Source: Bacteroidaceae bacterium
Lineage (GTDB): Bacteria > Bacteroidota > Bacteroidia > Bacteroidales > Bacteroidaceae
Assembly: GCA_017940565.1 (NCBI GenBank)
Contig: JAGAYH010000045.1
Location: 1-39,405, forward strand
Direction of reading: 5' to 3'
Length of the DNA: 39,405 bases
This document shows, in pieces, positions 15,758 to 23,681 of the stretch. The position numbers and the translations under genes were made by a program. How positions within the stretch are numbered: position 1 is the stretch's first letter; the number at the start of each line of letters is the position of its first letter. The notes below the pieces were generated by a model. That model did not search any database, was not told the DNA's origin, and saw only the letters and a list, made by a program, of their open reading frames with translations.

Positions 15758-18547
15758 ATGAAGAAGAAGATGACCTGGTTGATTCTGTTCGTATGCGGCA
15801 TGTGCCTGTCAGCGCAGGGTCAGATTTTGGAAAATGTAAATGCTTTCGGCGTCAGCAACGCCCCGGCGGCCGTCGGTTTGCCGGCAGCTGACGGTGACGA
15901 TGCCAGCAGTTTCACGGTCGACAACATCAAGTATGCCATCACGGCCTCGAATGCGGTGTCGGTCACTTACCCCAACGCCGAGCAGCCCTCGTCGGAAAAC
16001 AAGAGCACCTACACCGGCGACATCGTCATTCCGGCCACGGTCACCAACGGCGGGAAGACATACAAGGTCACCGCCATCGGCGACTATGCCTTCAATTATG
16101 CCGACATCACGTCCATCATCCTGCCTGAGGGAATAGAGAAATTGGGCTACAAGGCCATTTGCCAGACGCAAATCAAGGAAATCACGGTGCCCAATTCCGT
16201 GACCCTGATGGACTACGAAGCCTTGGGCTATAACAAACAGCTGGTGAAGATAGTCTTCGGCAAAAACATCGCTGCCAACAAGTGGGGCGACAAGCTCTGC
16301 ATCTATGGCGGCAAGAAATACGACGTCTATATGCACTGCAACGCCGTGCCCGAACTGCGCTCCTACACGTTCTCGTTCACCGGCGCCACCGTTCACGTGT
16401 ATCCCATGATGTACGAAGCCTTCAAGGCCAATGCGGCCTGGAATGCCTATGACATCGTGGGTGACCTGTGGATAGAATTTACCTACCAGCAGTTGCAGGA
16501 CACCATAGCCAAATACAAGGCCCTGCTGCCTACCGAGGCAGAGGTGGGCACCGACCCCGGTTTCTATTCGGCCGCGCCGGTCAAGAGCCTTGCCGGGGCC
16601 CTGCAGGACGCCGAGGCCCTTGACGAGAGTGCCACCTTAAAGGAAATCAACGAAGCCATCAACGACGTCGTCATAGCCTACAACGGCCTGTACATCTATC
16701 CCTTAAACGAAGGCTACTACTACATAGAGAATGTCTATGAACCCGGCCAGGCCCTCTATGGCGATATGGCCTCGTACTCCCAGCAGGGCTTGAAGGCGGC
16801 GCCGTTCAATCCCGACAGCCTGAAGTTCTGCTTCAAGGTGACCCGCAACGACAATAACTGGGCCATCCAGTCAGTGGAGAACACTTTTTACATCGGCAGC
16901 AGCGTAGGCGGCTCCAGCAGCGGCAAATACATCGCCCTGACGCGTACCCCCACGAAAGCCCAAATCATCAAGTGGGCAGGCGGCGGCCGTTTCAAGCTGC
17001 AAAGCAAGTATTCCTCTACGGCCACGACGCCCACCTACCGTCTGGCTGACAATGGTGAGGTGACCACATTCAATTATGCCGCCGACGACGCCGAGGCCAC
17101 CCGCGCCATGTGGCATTTCCGTCCCGTCAAGTCCGGTGTGTGCGCCATGGACTATAATCTCGAAAACGTCCGCGTGCGCGGTTTCGTGCACGACTTCACC
17201 TATTCGACCGCGGCTTCATCGCGTGTGAACAGCTACAATGTGGCTCCGCCCGAGCGCCGCGACCAACCTGCACCAGCCATAGTGGCCTGGACGCCCAGCG
17301 CCACGGCCACGGCCCAGAAAGTGGTATGGAGCCTTGACGAAGATTTCGCCAGCTCCACTACTGTCAGTGTCAAGCCCGAGGAAACTTTCTGTGAAATCTA
17401 CAACCTCATTCCCGGCAACACCTATTACTACAAAGTGGTGGCCACCGGGGCCGACGGCAACGAGAGCGAACTGGTGTCGTCGTCGTTCACCACCTCCGGC
17501 CAGGTGCGCCAAATCAAGGCCAACAGCGCGGCCAACATGCGCGACCTCGGGGGGTGGCCCACCTTGAGCGGCTATTCCATACATTATGGCAAAATCTACC
17601 GCGGCGCCGAGTTCAACGGCGGCCACAGTATCACGGCCGACGACGCCCTCATACTGAAGCAGGTGGGCATACGCTCCGAGCTGGACCTGCGCTATGACTC
17701 GGAAGCCAAGAACATCACCACCTCGCCTCTGGGCACGGGTGTCACTTACAAACGCATAGCCCACTCCTACAGTGACGTCTATTACGACGGCATGACCGCC
17801 GGCCGCCATCTCTACAAGCAGGACTTGCAGTATGTGATGACCTGCGTCAAGGCCAACCGCCCCGTTTACTTCCACTGCGCCATCGGTGCCGACCGCACGG
17901 GCACGCTGGCTTTCATCATCGAGGGCGTGTTGGGCGTGAGCGAGAGCGACCTTTACAAGGATTACGAGATTACCACCTTCTCGCACTATCAGACTGGCCG
18001 CGGCAAGAGCCAGTTGTCGAAGCAGATGTCTTATATCAAGGGCATCAAGGGCAACACCCTGGAAGAGAAATTCTTTAAGTATTGCACTGACTCCCTCGGG
18101 CTGAAAGCGGCCGACATCATCGACTTCAAGAGCCGCATGCTGGGCAACACCTTCGCCACCTCCGTGGCGCTGCCCGATGACACCGTCAACCTGTCGGTGG
18201 GCCAGACGTTTGCGCTCGCCCCGACCGTGCTGCCCGCCGACGCCAATCCCACCTACACCTACAAGTCCTCGGCATCGACCGTGGCCAAGGTATCCAAGGA
18301 AGGGGTCATTACCGGCCAGAAGGAGGGTACCGCCGTCATCACCGTGATGGCCGGCGTGGTCAGCACGGAAGTAGTGGTCAATGTCACCCTTAATCCCGCC
18401 GACGTCAACCGTGACGGCACGGTGGACTCGGCCGACATCGTGGCCGTCATCAAGGAAATGCCCGACGGCGACAAGAAAGCCGACGTCAACGGTGACGGTG
18501 TTATCGACTCGGCCGACATCGTGGCGGTCATCAAAGCCATGAAGTAA
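15758..18547 (+). CDS. Secreted BspA-LRR / tyrosine-phosphatase-like / Ig-like / dockerin protein
   Basis: The protein has 929 residues with a signal peptide (MKKKMTWLILFVCGMCLSAQ). Residues about 80-215 are BspA-type leucine-rich repeats (GDYAFNYADITSIILPEGIEKLG). A helical linker and beta-rich region follow. A fibronectin-III-like domain lies at about 500-580 (NTYYYKVVATGADGNES). Residues about 586-795 form a tyrosine-phosphatase-like domain: entry motif NMRDLGG, then R-S-ELDLR, and the P-loop H706-C707-A-I-G-A-D-R713-T-G, with both the nucleophilic Cys and the phosphate-binding Arg of C-x5-R present. Residues about 804-878 are a Big_2-like Ig domain (VNLSVGQTFAL, EGTAVITV), and the last 50 are a dockerin. 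An intact phosphatase P-loop on an exported protein is unusual; phosphorylated host proteins, phospholipids or inositol phosphates are candidate substrates, none proven. It has its own promoter. Confidence 0.85.
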   Translation: MKKKMTWLILFVCGMCLSAQGQILENVNAFGVSNAPAAVGLPAADGDDASSFTVDNIKYAITASNAVSVTYPNAEQPSSENKSTYTGDIVIPATVTNGGKTYKVTAIGDYAFNYADITSIILPEGIEKLGYKAICQTQIKEITVPNSVTLMDYEALGYNKQLVKIVFGKNIAANKWGDKLCIYGGKKYDVYMHCNAVPELRSYTFSFTGATVHVYPMMYEAFKANAAWNAYDIVGDLWIEFTYQQLQDTIAKYKALLPTEAEVGTDPGFYSAAPVKSLAGALQDAEALDESATLKEINEAINDVVIAYNGLYIYPLNEGYYYIENVYEPGQALYGDMASYSQQGLKAAPFNPDSLKFCFKVTRNDNNWAIQSVENTFYIGSSVGGSSSGKYIALTRTPTKAQIIKWAGGGRFKLQSKYSSTATTPTYRLADNGEVTTFNYAADDAEATRAMWHFRPVKSGVCAMDYNLENVRVRGFVHDFTYSTAASSRVNSYNVAPPERRDQPAPAIVAWTPSATATAQKVVWSLDEDFASSTTVSVKPEETFCEIYNLIPGNTYYYKVVATGADGNESELVSSSFTTSGQVRQIKANSAANMRDLGGWPTLSGYSIHYGKIYRGAEFNGGHSITADDALILKQVGIRSELDLRYDSEAKNITTSPLGTGVTYKRIAHSYSDVYYDGMTAGRHLYKQDLQYVMTCVKANRPVYFHCAIGADRTGTLAFIIEGVLGVSESDLYKDYEITTFSHYQTGRGKSQLSKQMSYIKGIKGNTLEEKFFKYCTDSLGLKAADIIDFKSRMLGNTFATSVALPDDTVNLSVGQTFALAPTVLPADANPTYTYKSSASTVAKVSKEGVITGQKEGTAVITVMAGVVSTEVVVNVTLNPADVNRDGTVDSADIVAVIKEMPDGDKKADVNGDGVIDSADIVAVIKAMK

Positions 18548-18725
18548 TGTCAAAATTTTTTGGAAGAATTTCAGCGGTTTTGTAATCTGCTGATATTCAT
18601 CGGCTCTCAAATGTGGTCAGACAGAAGCGGCGTTTCGAAATTTCGAAGCGCCGTTTCTGCGCGCCGAAGTCCCACTTGTAACGGCCGAAATCGGACCTCT
18701 GTCTCCGTTATGTCAAAAAAAATTG
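18548..18725 (+). repeat. ~175-bp dispersed intergenic element, copy 3
   Basis: It starts at the stop codon of the phosphatase-like gene with the same TGTCAAAATTTTTTGGAAG as copy 2 and ends at TATGTCAAAAAAAATTG. The central 36-bp palindrome at 18623-18658 is intact here (AGAAGCGGCGTTTCGAAA / TTTCGAAGCGCCGTTTCT, two wobble positions). The rest of the gap up to 18834 holds no clear TAnnTTTG box; a TAAACTTTTTG-like stretch near 18757 is too irregular to call. Confidence 0.88.
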
Positions 18726-18834
18726 GAAAACCAGTCCGCCGGCTTTCATCCTTCCATTAAACTTTTTGGCTTTCCGGCGGTCTTAAACAATGACCGCACG
18801 ATGGTCTTGTATCAATGATTTATCCTAAACAGAA

Positions 18835-20172
18835 ATGAAGAAATACATAACATCGCTGGTTCTGCTGACGGCCTGCACAACGTTCCTGTCAGCGCAGAAG
18901 CAGTGGACGCTGCAAGAGTGTATCGACTACGCCCTGACCAACAACATTCAGTTGAAGCAAAACCTGATTTCTGCCGCCACGGCCGAAGAAAACGAGCGTG
19001 CCTCGCGCGCAGCCCTGTTGCCCAGCCTGTCGGCCAGTACCAACCAATCGGTTACTAACCGCCCGTTCAGCCAGTCAACCATCAACCTGACGAACGGAAC
19101 CATGACAACTTCAAGCAACGAGACCAACTACAACGGCAACTACGGTCTCAACGCCAACTGGACCATATGGAACGGAGGCAAAAACCGCAAGAATGTCACC
19201 CTGAGCCGTTACCAGCGCCAGATGGCCGACCTGCAGACGCAGGAAACGGCCAACAGCATCCAAGAGCAAATCACGCAGCTTTACGTGCAGCTGCTCTATG
19301 TGGCCGAAGCCGTGCGCGTGGACAGCCAGATAGTGAAAGCCTCGAAACTGCAGTTGGAGCGCGGCCAGGAGTTCCTGCGCGTGGGCAGCATTGCCAAGGT
19401 CGATGTGGCCCAGCTCGAAGCCCAGGTGGCCCAGGACGAATATGCCCTGGTGAGCGCCCAGACCCAGGTGGAGAACTACAAGTTGCAGCTGAAACAACTG
19501 TTGGAACTGCACGGCGAGGAGGCATTCGACGTGGCCGTGCCCAATGTGAACGAAGCCATGGTGCTGGCTCCCGTACCCACCAAGAAAGCCATCTACGAGG
19601 CTGCCCTGCAAGTGCGCCCCGAGGTGGAGAGCGACCGTCTCAACATTGAGGCCAGCAACCTGGAGGTGGACATCGCCAAGGCCGGCTACTTGCCCACGGT
19701 GAGCATGAACGCCGGTGTGGGAACGAACAACGGCAGCGGCATGGACAACGCCTTCGGCACGCAGCTGAAGAACAACTGGAGCAATTCCGTGGGCGTGACC
19801 GTGTCTATCCCCATTCTCGACAACCGCCAGACGAAATCGGCCGTGAACAGGGCCCGCCTGGCCGCCGAGAGCAGCCAGCTGCAACTGCAGGACACGCAGA
19901 AACGCCTCTACAGCGAGATAGAAACCTATTGGCTGCAGGCCACCTCGGCGCAACAGCAGTACCGCGCCGCACAGGCTCAGGTGAAAAGCGCCCAAGCCAG
20001 CTACGACCTGGTGTCGGAACAGTTCAAACAACAGTTGAAGAACATCGTGGAACTGACCAACGGCAAGAACGACCTGCTCCAGGCCCGGCAAAACCTGCTG
20101 CAGTGCAAATATACCGCCCTCTACAATCTGGCCATGCTGCGCTTCTACCAGGGGCAGCAGGTGAAGTTATAA
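18835..20172 (+). CDS. TolC family outer-membrane efflux protein
   Basis: The protein has 445 residues with a signal peptide ending LSA-Q near residue 20. Two OEP repeats are visible. Each has a coiled-coil helical hairpin: about 30-70 plus 125-225 (QEQITQLYVQLLYVAEAVRVDSQ), and about 245-290 plus 340-430 (QLQLQDTQKRLYSEIETYWLQ). Amphipathic strands for the barrel lie between them (NYGLNANWTIWNGGKN). The N-terminal motif WTLQECIDYALTNNIQLKQ is typical of the family. It provides the outer-membrane exit duct for a MacAB-type pump encoded directly downstream (24-nt gap to the adaptor gene). Length and motif order are complete. Confidence 0.93.
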   Translation: MKKYITSLVLLTACTTFLSAQKQWTLQECIDYALTNNIQLKQNLISAATAEENERASRAALLPSLSASTNQSVTNRPFSQSTINLTNGTMTTSSNETNYNGNYGLNANWTIWNGGKNRKNVTLSRYQRQMADLQTQETANSIQEQITQLYVQLLYVAEAVRVDSQIVKASKLQLERGQEFLRVGSIAKVDVAQLEAQVAQDEYALVSAQTQVENYKLQLKQLLELHGEEAFDVAVPNVNEAMVLAPVPTKKAIYEAALQVRPEVESDRLNIEASNLEVDIAKAGYLPTVSMNAGVGTNNGSGMDNAFGTQLKNNWSNSVGVTVSIPILDNRQTKSAVNRARLAAESSQLQLQDTQKRLYSEIETYWLQATSAQQQYRAAQAQVKSAQASYDLVSEQFKQQLKNIVELTNGKNDLLQARQNLLQCKYTALYNLAMLRFYQGQQVKL

Positions 20173-20196
20173 CCGAGAATAAAAACAAGAAGCTAT

Positions 20197-21399
20197 ATGA
20201 AACTACAGACAGCGGCTCTGGCCGCCACGGGAATGCTGCTGCTCGCCATGCTGGCGACTTCGTGCAGCAAAGAGAAGAAAACAGAATATGCCACGGCCAA
20301 GGTGGAACTGCAAGACATCTCCACCAGCATCACGGCCACGGGTACCATTGAACCCGTAACGAAGGTGGAAGTGGGTACACAGGTGTCTGGCATCATCAGT
20401 CACATCTATGTGGACTACAACAGCGTGGTACACAAAGGACAGGTCATTGCCGAGCTCGACCGCACCAACCTGCAGAGCGAACTGGTGAGCGCCCAGAGCA
20501 ACCTGAGTAATGCCCAGAGCAACCTGAACTATCAGAAGTCGAACTACGACCGCTACAAAACCCTCTACGAAAAAGGGCTGGTGAGCGCCAACGACTTTGA
20601 AAACGCCCGCCTGGGCTATCAGCAGGCGCAGGCCCAAGTGCGGGTGCAGCAGCAAAACGTGCAGAAGGCGCGCACCAACCTGGGCTATGCCACAATCACG
20701 GCCCCCATCGACGGCGTGGTGCTGAGCAAGGAAGTGGAGGAAGGCCAGACGGTGGCTTCGGCCATGACCACGCCGACCCTCTTCATCATTGCGAAGGATT
20801 TGACCGACATGCGCGTCATTGCCGACATTGACGAAGCCGACATCGGCGGTGTCAGGGAAGGCCAGCGCGTCACGTTCACGGTGGATGCTTACCCTGACGA
20901 CGTCTTCTCGGGCAATGTGACCCAAGTGCGCCAGGAAGCTACCACGGAGAGCAATGTCGTGACGTATCAGGTGGTCATCTCGGCGCCAAACAATGACCTG
21001 AAATTGAAGCCGGGCTTGACGGCCAACGTCACCATCTACACCATGGAGCGCAGCGGTGTGCTCGTGGTGCCTTCAAAAGCCCTGCGCTTCGCACCCAGTC
21101 CCGAGTTGCTGCAAGACGATGAAAAGATAGTGGACTGTGAAGGCGAAAGCAAACTTTGGGTGCGCGACGGCAAGGACTTCAAGGCCATCGCCGTGACAAC
21201 GGGTATCAGCAACGGCAATGTGACCGAGGTGAGCGGCGTAAGCGCCGGTACAGAGGTCATCACCGAGTTTTCTGTCGTGGCTGCTGAAGAGGGCGGAAAA
21301 CAGCAAAACAGCAACCCCTTCATGCCCGGACCGCGCAACCGCAACAATCAGAAAAGCGGCACAGGCAACAGTAACAGCAACAACAAGGCGACCAAGTAA
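20197..21399 (+). CDS. MacA-like periplasmic adaptor (HlyD/RND membrane-fusion family), lipoprotein
   Basis: The product has 400 residues. The N-terminus ends in a probable lipobox (LATSC, Cys near residue 26), so it is likely anchored by lipid in the inner membrane. The order is: lipoyl half-motif (TGTIEPVTKVEVGTQVSGIISHIYVDYNSVVHKGQVIAELD, about 47-87), a coiled-coil hairpin (about 90-160), the second lipoyl half (ATITAPIDGVVLSKEVEEGQTVAS, about 167-190) and a beta-barrel (about 200-280). A low-complexity N/S/K-rich tail ends the protein (about 370-400). It bridges the ABC permease and the TolC duct. The ATPase gene follows after 12 nt. Confidence 0.93.
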   Translation: MKLQTAALAATGMLLLAMLATSCSKEKKTEYATAKVELQDISTSITATGTIEPVTKVEVGTQVSGIISHIYVDYNSVVHKGQVIAELDRTNLQSELVSAQSNLSNAQSNLNYQKSNYDRYKTLYEKGLVSANDFENARLGYQQAQAQVRVQQQNVQKARTNLGYATITAPIDGVVLSKEVEEGQTVASAMTTPTLFIIAKDLTDMRVIADIDEADIGGVREGQRVTFTVDAYPDDVFSGNVTQVRQEATTESNVVTYQVVISAPNNDLKLKPGLTANVTIYTMERSGVLVVPSKALRFAPSPELLQDDEKIVDCEGESKLWVRDGKDFKAIAVTTGISNGNVTEVSGVSAGTEVITEFSVVAAEEGGKQQNSNPFMPGPRNRNNQKSGTGNSNSNNKATK

Positions 21400-21411
21400 T
21401 CCCGCACCGCC

Positions 21412-22167
21412 ATGGCAGAAGACAAGAAAGTCATCATTGAACTCGACAACGTGAAGCGCAACTTCATCGTAGGCTCCGAGACGGTACACGCCCTGCGTGG
21501 CGTGAGCTTCAAGGTGCATCAGGGCGAGTTCGTCACCATCATGGGCACCTCCGGCTCAGGCAAGTCAACCCTGCTCAACCAGCTGGGCTGCCTCGACACG
21601 CCCACAAGCGGCGAATACTACCTTGACGGTGTCAGTGTGCGCACCATGTCGAAGCGCCAGCGGGCCCGCCTGCGCAACCTGAAGATAGGTTTCGTCTTTC
21701 AGAACTACAATCTGTTGGCCAAAAGCACTTCGGTGGAGAATGTGGAGCTGCCCCTGATGTACAACAGCCGCTACAGTGCCGCCCAGCGTCGTGAAGCCGC
21801 CGTCAAGGCGTTGCAGGCCGTGGGCTTGGGCGACCGGCTCAACCACAAGAGCAACCAGATGTCCGGCGGACAGATGCAGCGCGTGGCCATAGCCCGTGCT
21901 CTGGTCAACGACCCCGCCGTCATTTTGGCTGACGAGGCCACCGGTAACCTTGACACCCGCACGTCGTTTGAAATGCTGGTGCTCTTCCAGAAACTCCATG
22001 CCGAGGGGCGCACCATCATCTTCGTCACCCACAACCCCGACATTGCCCGCTACAGCAGCCGCAACATCATGTTGCGCGACGGAAAGATACGCTCCGATGA
22101 AATCAACACCAACATCCTCTCGGCCGCCGAGGCTCTGGCAAAATTGCCCAAGCCGCAGGACGATTAG
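21412..22167 (+). CDS. MacB/LolD-type ABC transporter ATP-binding protein
   Basis: The protein has 251 residues. Walker A is GTSGSGKST (45-53), the Q-loop lies in FVFQNYNLL (about 98-106), the signature is MSGGQMQRVAIARAL (150-164), Walker B is VILADEATGNLD with D174-E175, and the switch histidine is in IFVTHNPD (about 202-209). All ATPase motifs are intact. Mechanotransmission-type ATPases (MacB, LolD, FtsE) share this pattern. The C-terminal extension (about 225-251) is charged. In E. coli MacB the ATPase and permease are one chain; here they are separate genes with 33 nt between, the usual arrangement in Bacteroidota. Confidence 0.95.
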   Translation: MAEDKKVIIELDNVKRNFIVGSETVHALRGVSFKVHQGEFVTIMGTSGSGKSTLLNQLGCLDTPTSGEYYLDGVSVRTMSKRQRARLRNLKIGFVFQNYNLLAKSTSVENVELPLMYNSRYSAAQRREAAVKALQAVGLGDRLNHKSNQMSGGQMQRVAIARALVNDPAVILADEATGNLDTRTSFEMLVLFQKLHAEGRTIIFVTHNPDIARYSSRNIMLRDGKIRSDEINTNILSAAEALAKLPKPQDD

Positions 22168-22200
22168 GGCGTAAGGTAACTAATAGTATAAAGTTCAAGC

Positions 22201-23418
22201 ATGAATATAATCAATCTGTTTAAGGTGGCCCTGCGCGCCATAGCCAGCAACAAGTTCCGCTCGTTCCTCTCCATGCTGGGCATCATCATCGGCGTAGCCG
22301 CCGTCATCATCATGATGGCCATCGGCCAGGGTTCGAAGGAGAGCATCCGCCAGAACATTTCGCAGATGGGCACCAACATCATCATGATACGCCCCGGTGC
22401 CGACATGCGCGGCGGTGTGCGCCAGGACCCCAGCGCCATGCAGACCCTCAAGGTGGAGGACTACAAGCGCATTGACCAGGAAAAGCGCTTCATCTCGCAC
22501 GTCAGCCCTGAGGTGACCGCTTCGGGCCAGGCCATCAACGGCGCCAACAACACCTCGACCTCGCTCTACGGTGAGATGCCCGAATATCTCGACATCAAGC
22601 AGTGGTCGGTAAGCGACGGTGAATGCTTCACCGAGGAGGACGTGAAGAAAAGCGCCAAGGTGTGCCTCATCGGCAAGACCGTGGCCGACGAGCTCTTTCC
22701 CAACGGCCAGGACCCCGTGGGCCGCACCCTCCGTTTCAAGTCCATTCCCTTCCGCGTGGTGGGCGTGCTCAAGTCGAAGGGCTACAACTCTTTCGGCATG
22801 GACCAGGACAACCTGATGATAGCCCCTTACACCACCGTCATGAAGCGCGTCTTGGCGCAGAACTACCTGTCGAGCATCAACTGCTCCGCCCTGACCGAGG
22901 AACTGACCGACAAGGCCATTGAGGAACTCACCACGGTGCTCCGCTCCAACCACAAAATTTCCGGCGAGGCAGACAACGACTTCACCATCCGTTCTCAGGA
23001 AGAGATGATGCAGACCATGTCGAGCACCATGGACACCATCACCATCATCCTCGTAGTGGCCGCCGCCTTCTCGCTCCTGGTGGCCGGCATCGGCATCATG
23101 AACATCATGCTCGTCAGTGTCACCGAGCGCACCCGCGAAATCGGCCTGCGCATGTCGGTGGGCGCCACCGGGCTCGACATCAGCAACCAATTCCTCATCG
23201 AATCCGTCATGATCAGCATCACGGGAGGGGTGCTCGGCATCATTGTGGGCTACTTGGGCACTTTGATCTGCAACAAGTTCGGCCTGCCCACAAGCATTCC
23301 CCTGTGGAGCATCCTCGTGAGCTTTGCCGTGTGCACCGTCATCGGCATCGGCTTCGGCTACTTCCCGGCCCAAAAGGCTGCCAACATGGACCCCATCGAG
23401 GCCATCCGCTACGAGTAG
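22201..23418 (+). CDS. MacB-like ABC transporter permease (FtsX family)
   Basis: The protein has 405 residues. One membrane segment lies at about 20-42 (SMLGIIIGVAAVIIMMAIGQG), followed by a MacB_PCD-type periplasmic domain (about 45-270). Three C-terminal segments follow: about 283-305, 332-357 and 366-390, within an FtsX domain (TERTREIGLRMSVGATGLDISNQFLIES). Four TM helices with a large periplasmic domain match type VII ABC exporters, which drive substrates from the periplasm through TolC without moving them across the inner membrane. Likely substrates are drugs, lipids, peptides or a surface product; the neighbouring secreted proteins do not settle which. It is the last gene of the operon and a terminator follows. 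Confidence 0.93.
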   Translation: MNIINLFKVALRAIASNKFRSFLSMLGIIIGVAAVIIMMAIGQGSKESIRQNISQMGTNIIMIRPGADMRGGVRQDPSAMQTLKVEDYKRIDQEKRFISHVSPEVTASGQAINGANNTSTSLYGEMPEYLDIKQWSVSDGECFTEEDVKKSAKVCLIGKTVADELFPNGQDPVGRTLRFKSIPFRVVGVLKSKGYNSFGMDQDNLMIAPYTTVMKRVLAQNYLSSINCSALTEELTDKAIEELTTVLRSNHKISGEADNDFTIRSQEEMMQTMSSTMDTITIILVVAAAFSLLVAGIGIMNIMLVSVTERTREIGLRMSVGATGLDISNQFLIESVMISITGGVLGIIVGYLGTLICNKFGLPTSIPLWSILVSFAVCTVIGIGFGYFPAQKAANMDPIEAIRYE

Positions 23419-23442
23419 GGCATACACCGGAAAACGGCATTT

Positions 23443-23474
23443 CCCACCTTGTAAAAACGGGGTGGGACTTTTTT
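23443..23474 (+). terminator. Intrinsic terminator of the efflux operon
   Basis: CCCACCTTG (23443-23451) pairs with CGGGGTGGG (23458-23466) around TAAAAA, then AC and six T residues. It lies 24 nt after the permease stop. Confidence 0.85.
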
Positions 23475-23496
23475 ATTCCTAAATGGGACTTAGAAA

Positions 23497-23556
23497 TTTT
23501 GAAACGCCGTTTGTGATTTTCGAGGCGCCGTTTCAAAATTCTGAGGCGCCGCCTTT
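23497..23556. repeat. Degenerate cluster of family A half-sites
   Basis: A right half-site, TTTTGAAACGCCGTTTGT (23497-23514), is followed by a 36-bp unit at 23521-23556. The unit's halves (CGAGGCGCCGTTTCAAAA and TTCTGAGGCGCCGCCTTT) resemble family A but pair imperfectly. The preceding GGGACTT matches the flank of the ~175-bp element in the orientation of copy 1, so this may be an eroded copy. Confidence 0.55.
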
Positions 23557-23641
23557 GCGCCACGAAGCGGTCGCATGGGCCGCGGCGGCCGGCCGTCGGA
23601 TTTTTTTGGCAGGTTATTCTATTTCTTTCCATGTTTTTACA

Positions 23642-23649
23642 TATCTTTG
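23642..23649 (+). promoter_or_regulatory. -7 box for the GH26 gene pair
   Basis: TATCTTTG lies 33 nt upstream of the ATG at 23682. No good -33 box was found at the usual distance. The position argues against the in-frame ATG at 23631, which lies upstream of it. Confidence 0.55.
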
Positions 23650-23681
23650 TCCCAAAATACAGACAGAGTAATCATCAGGAA

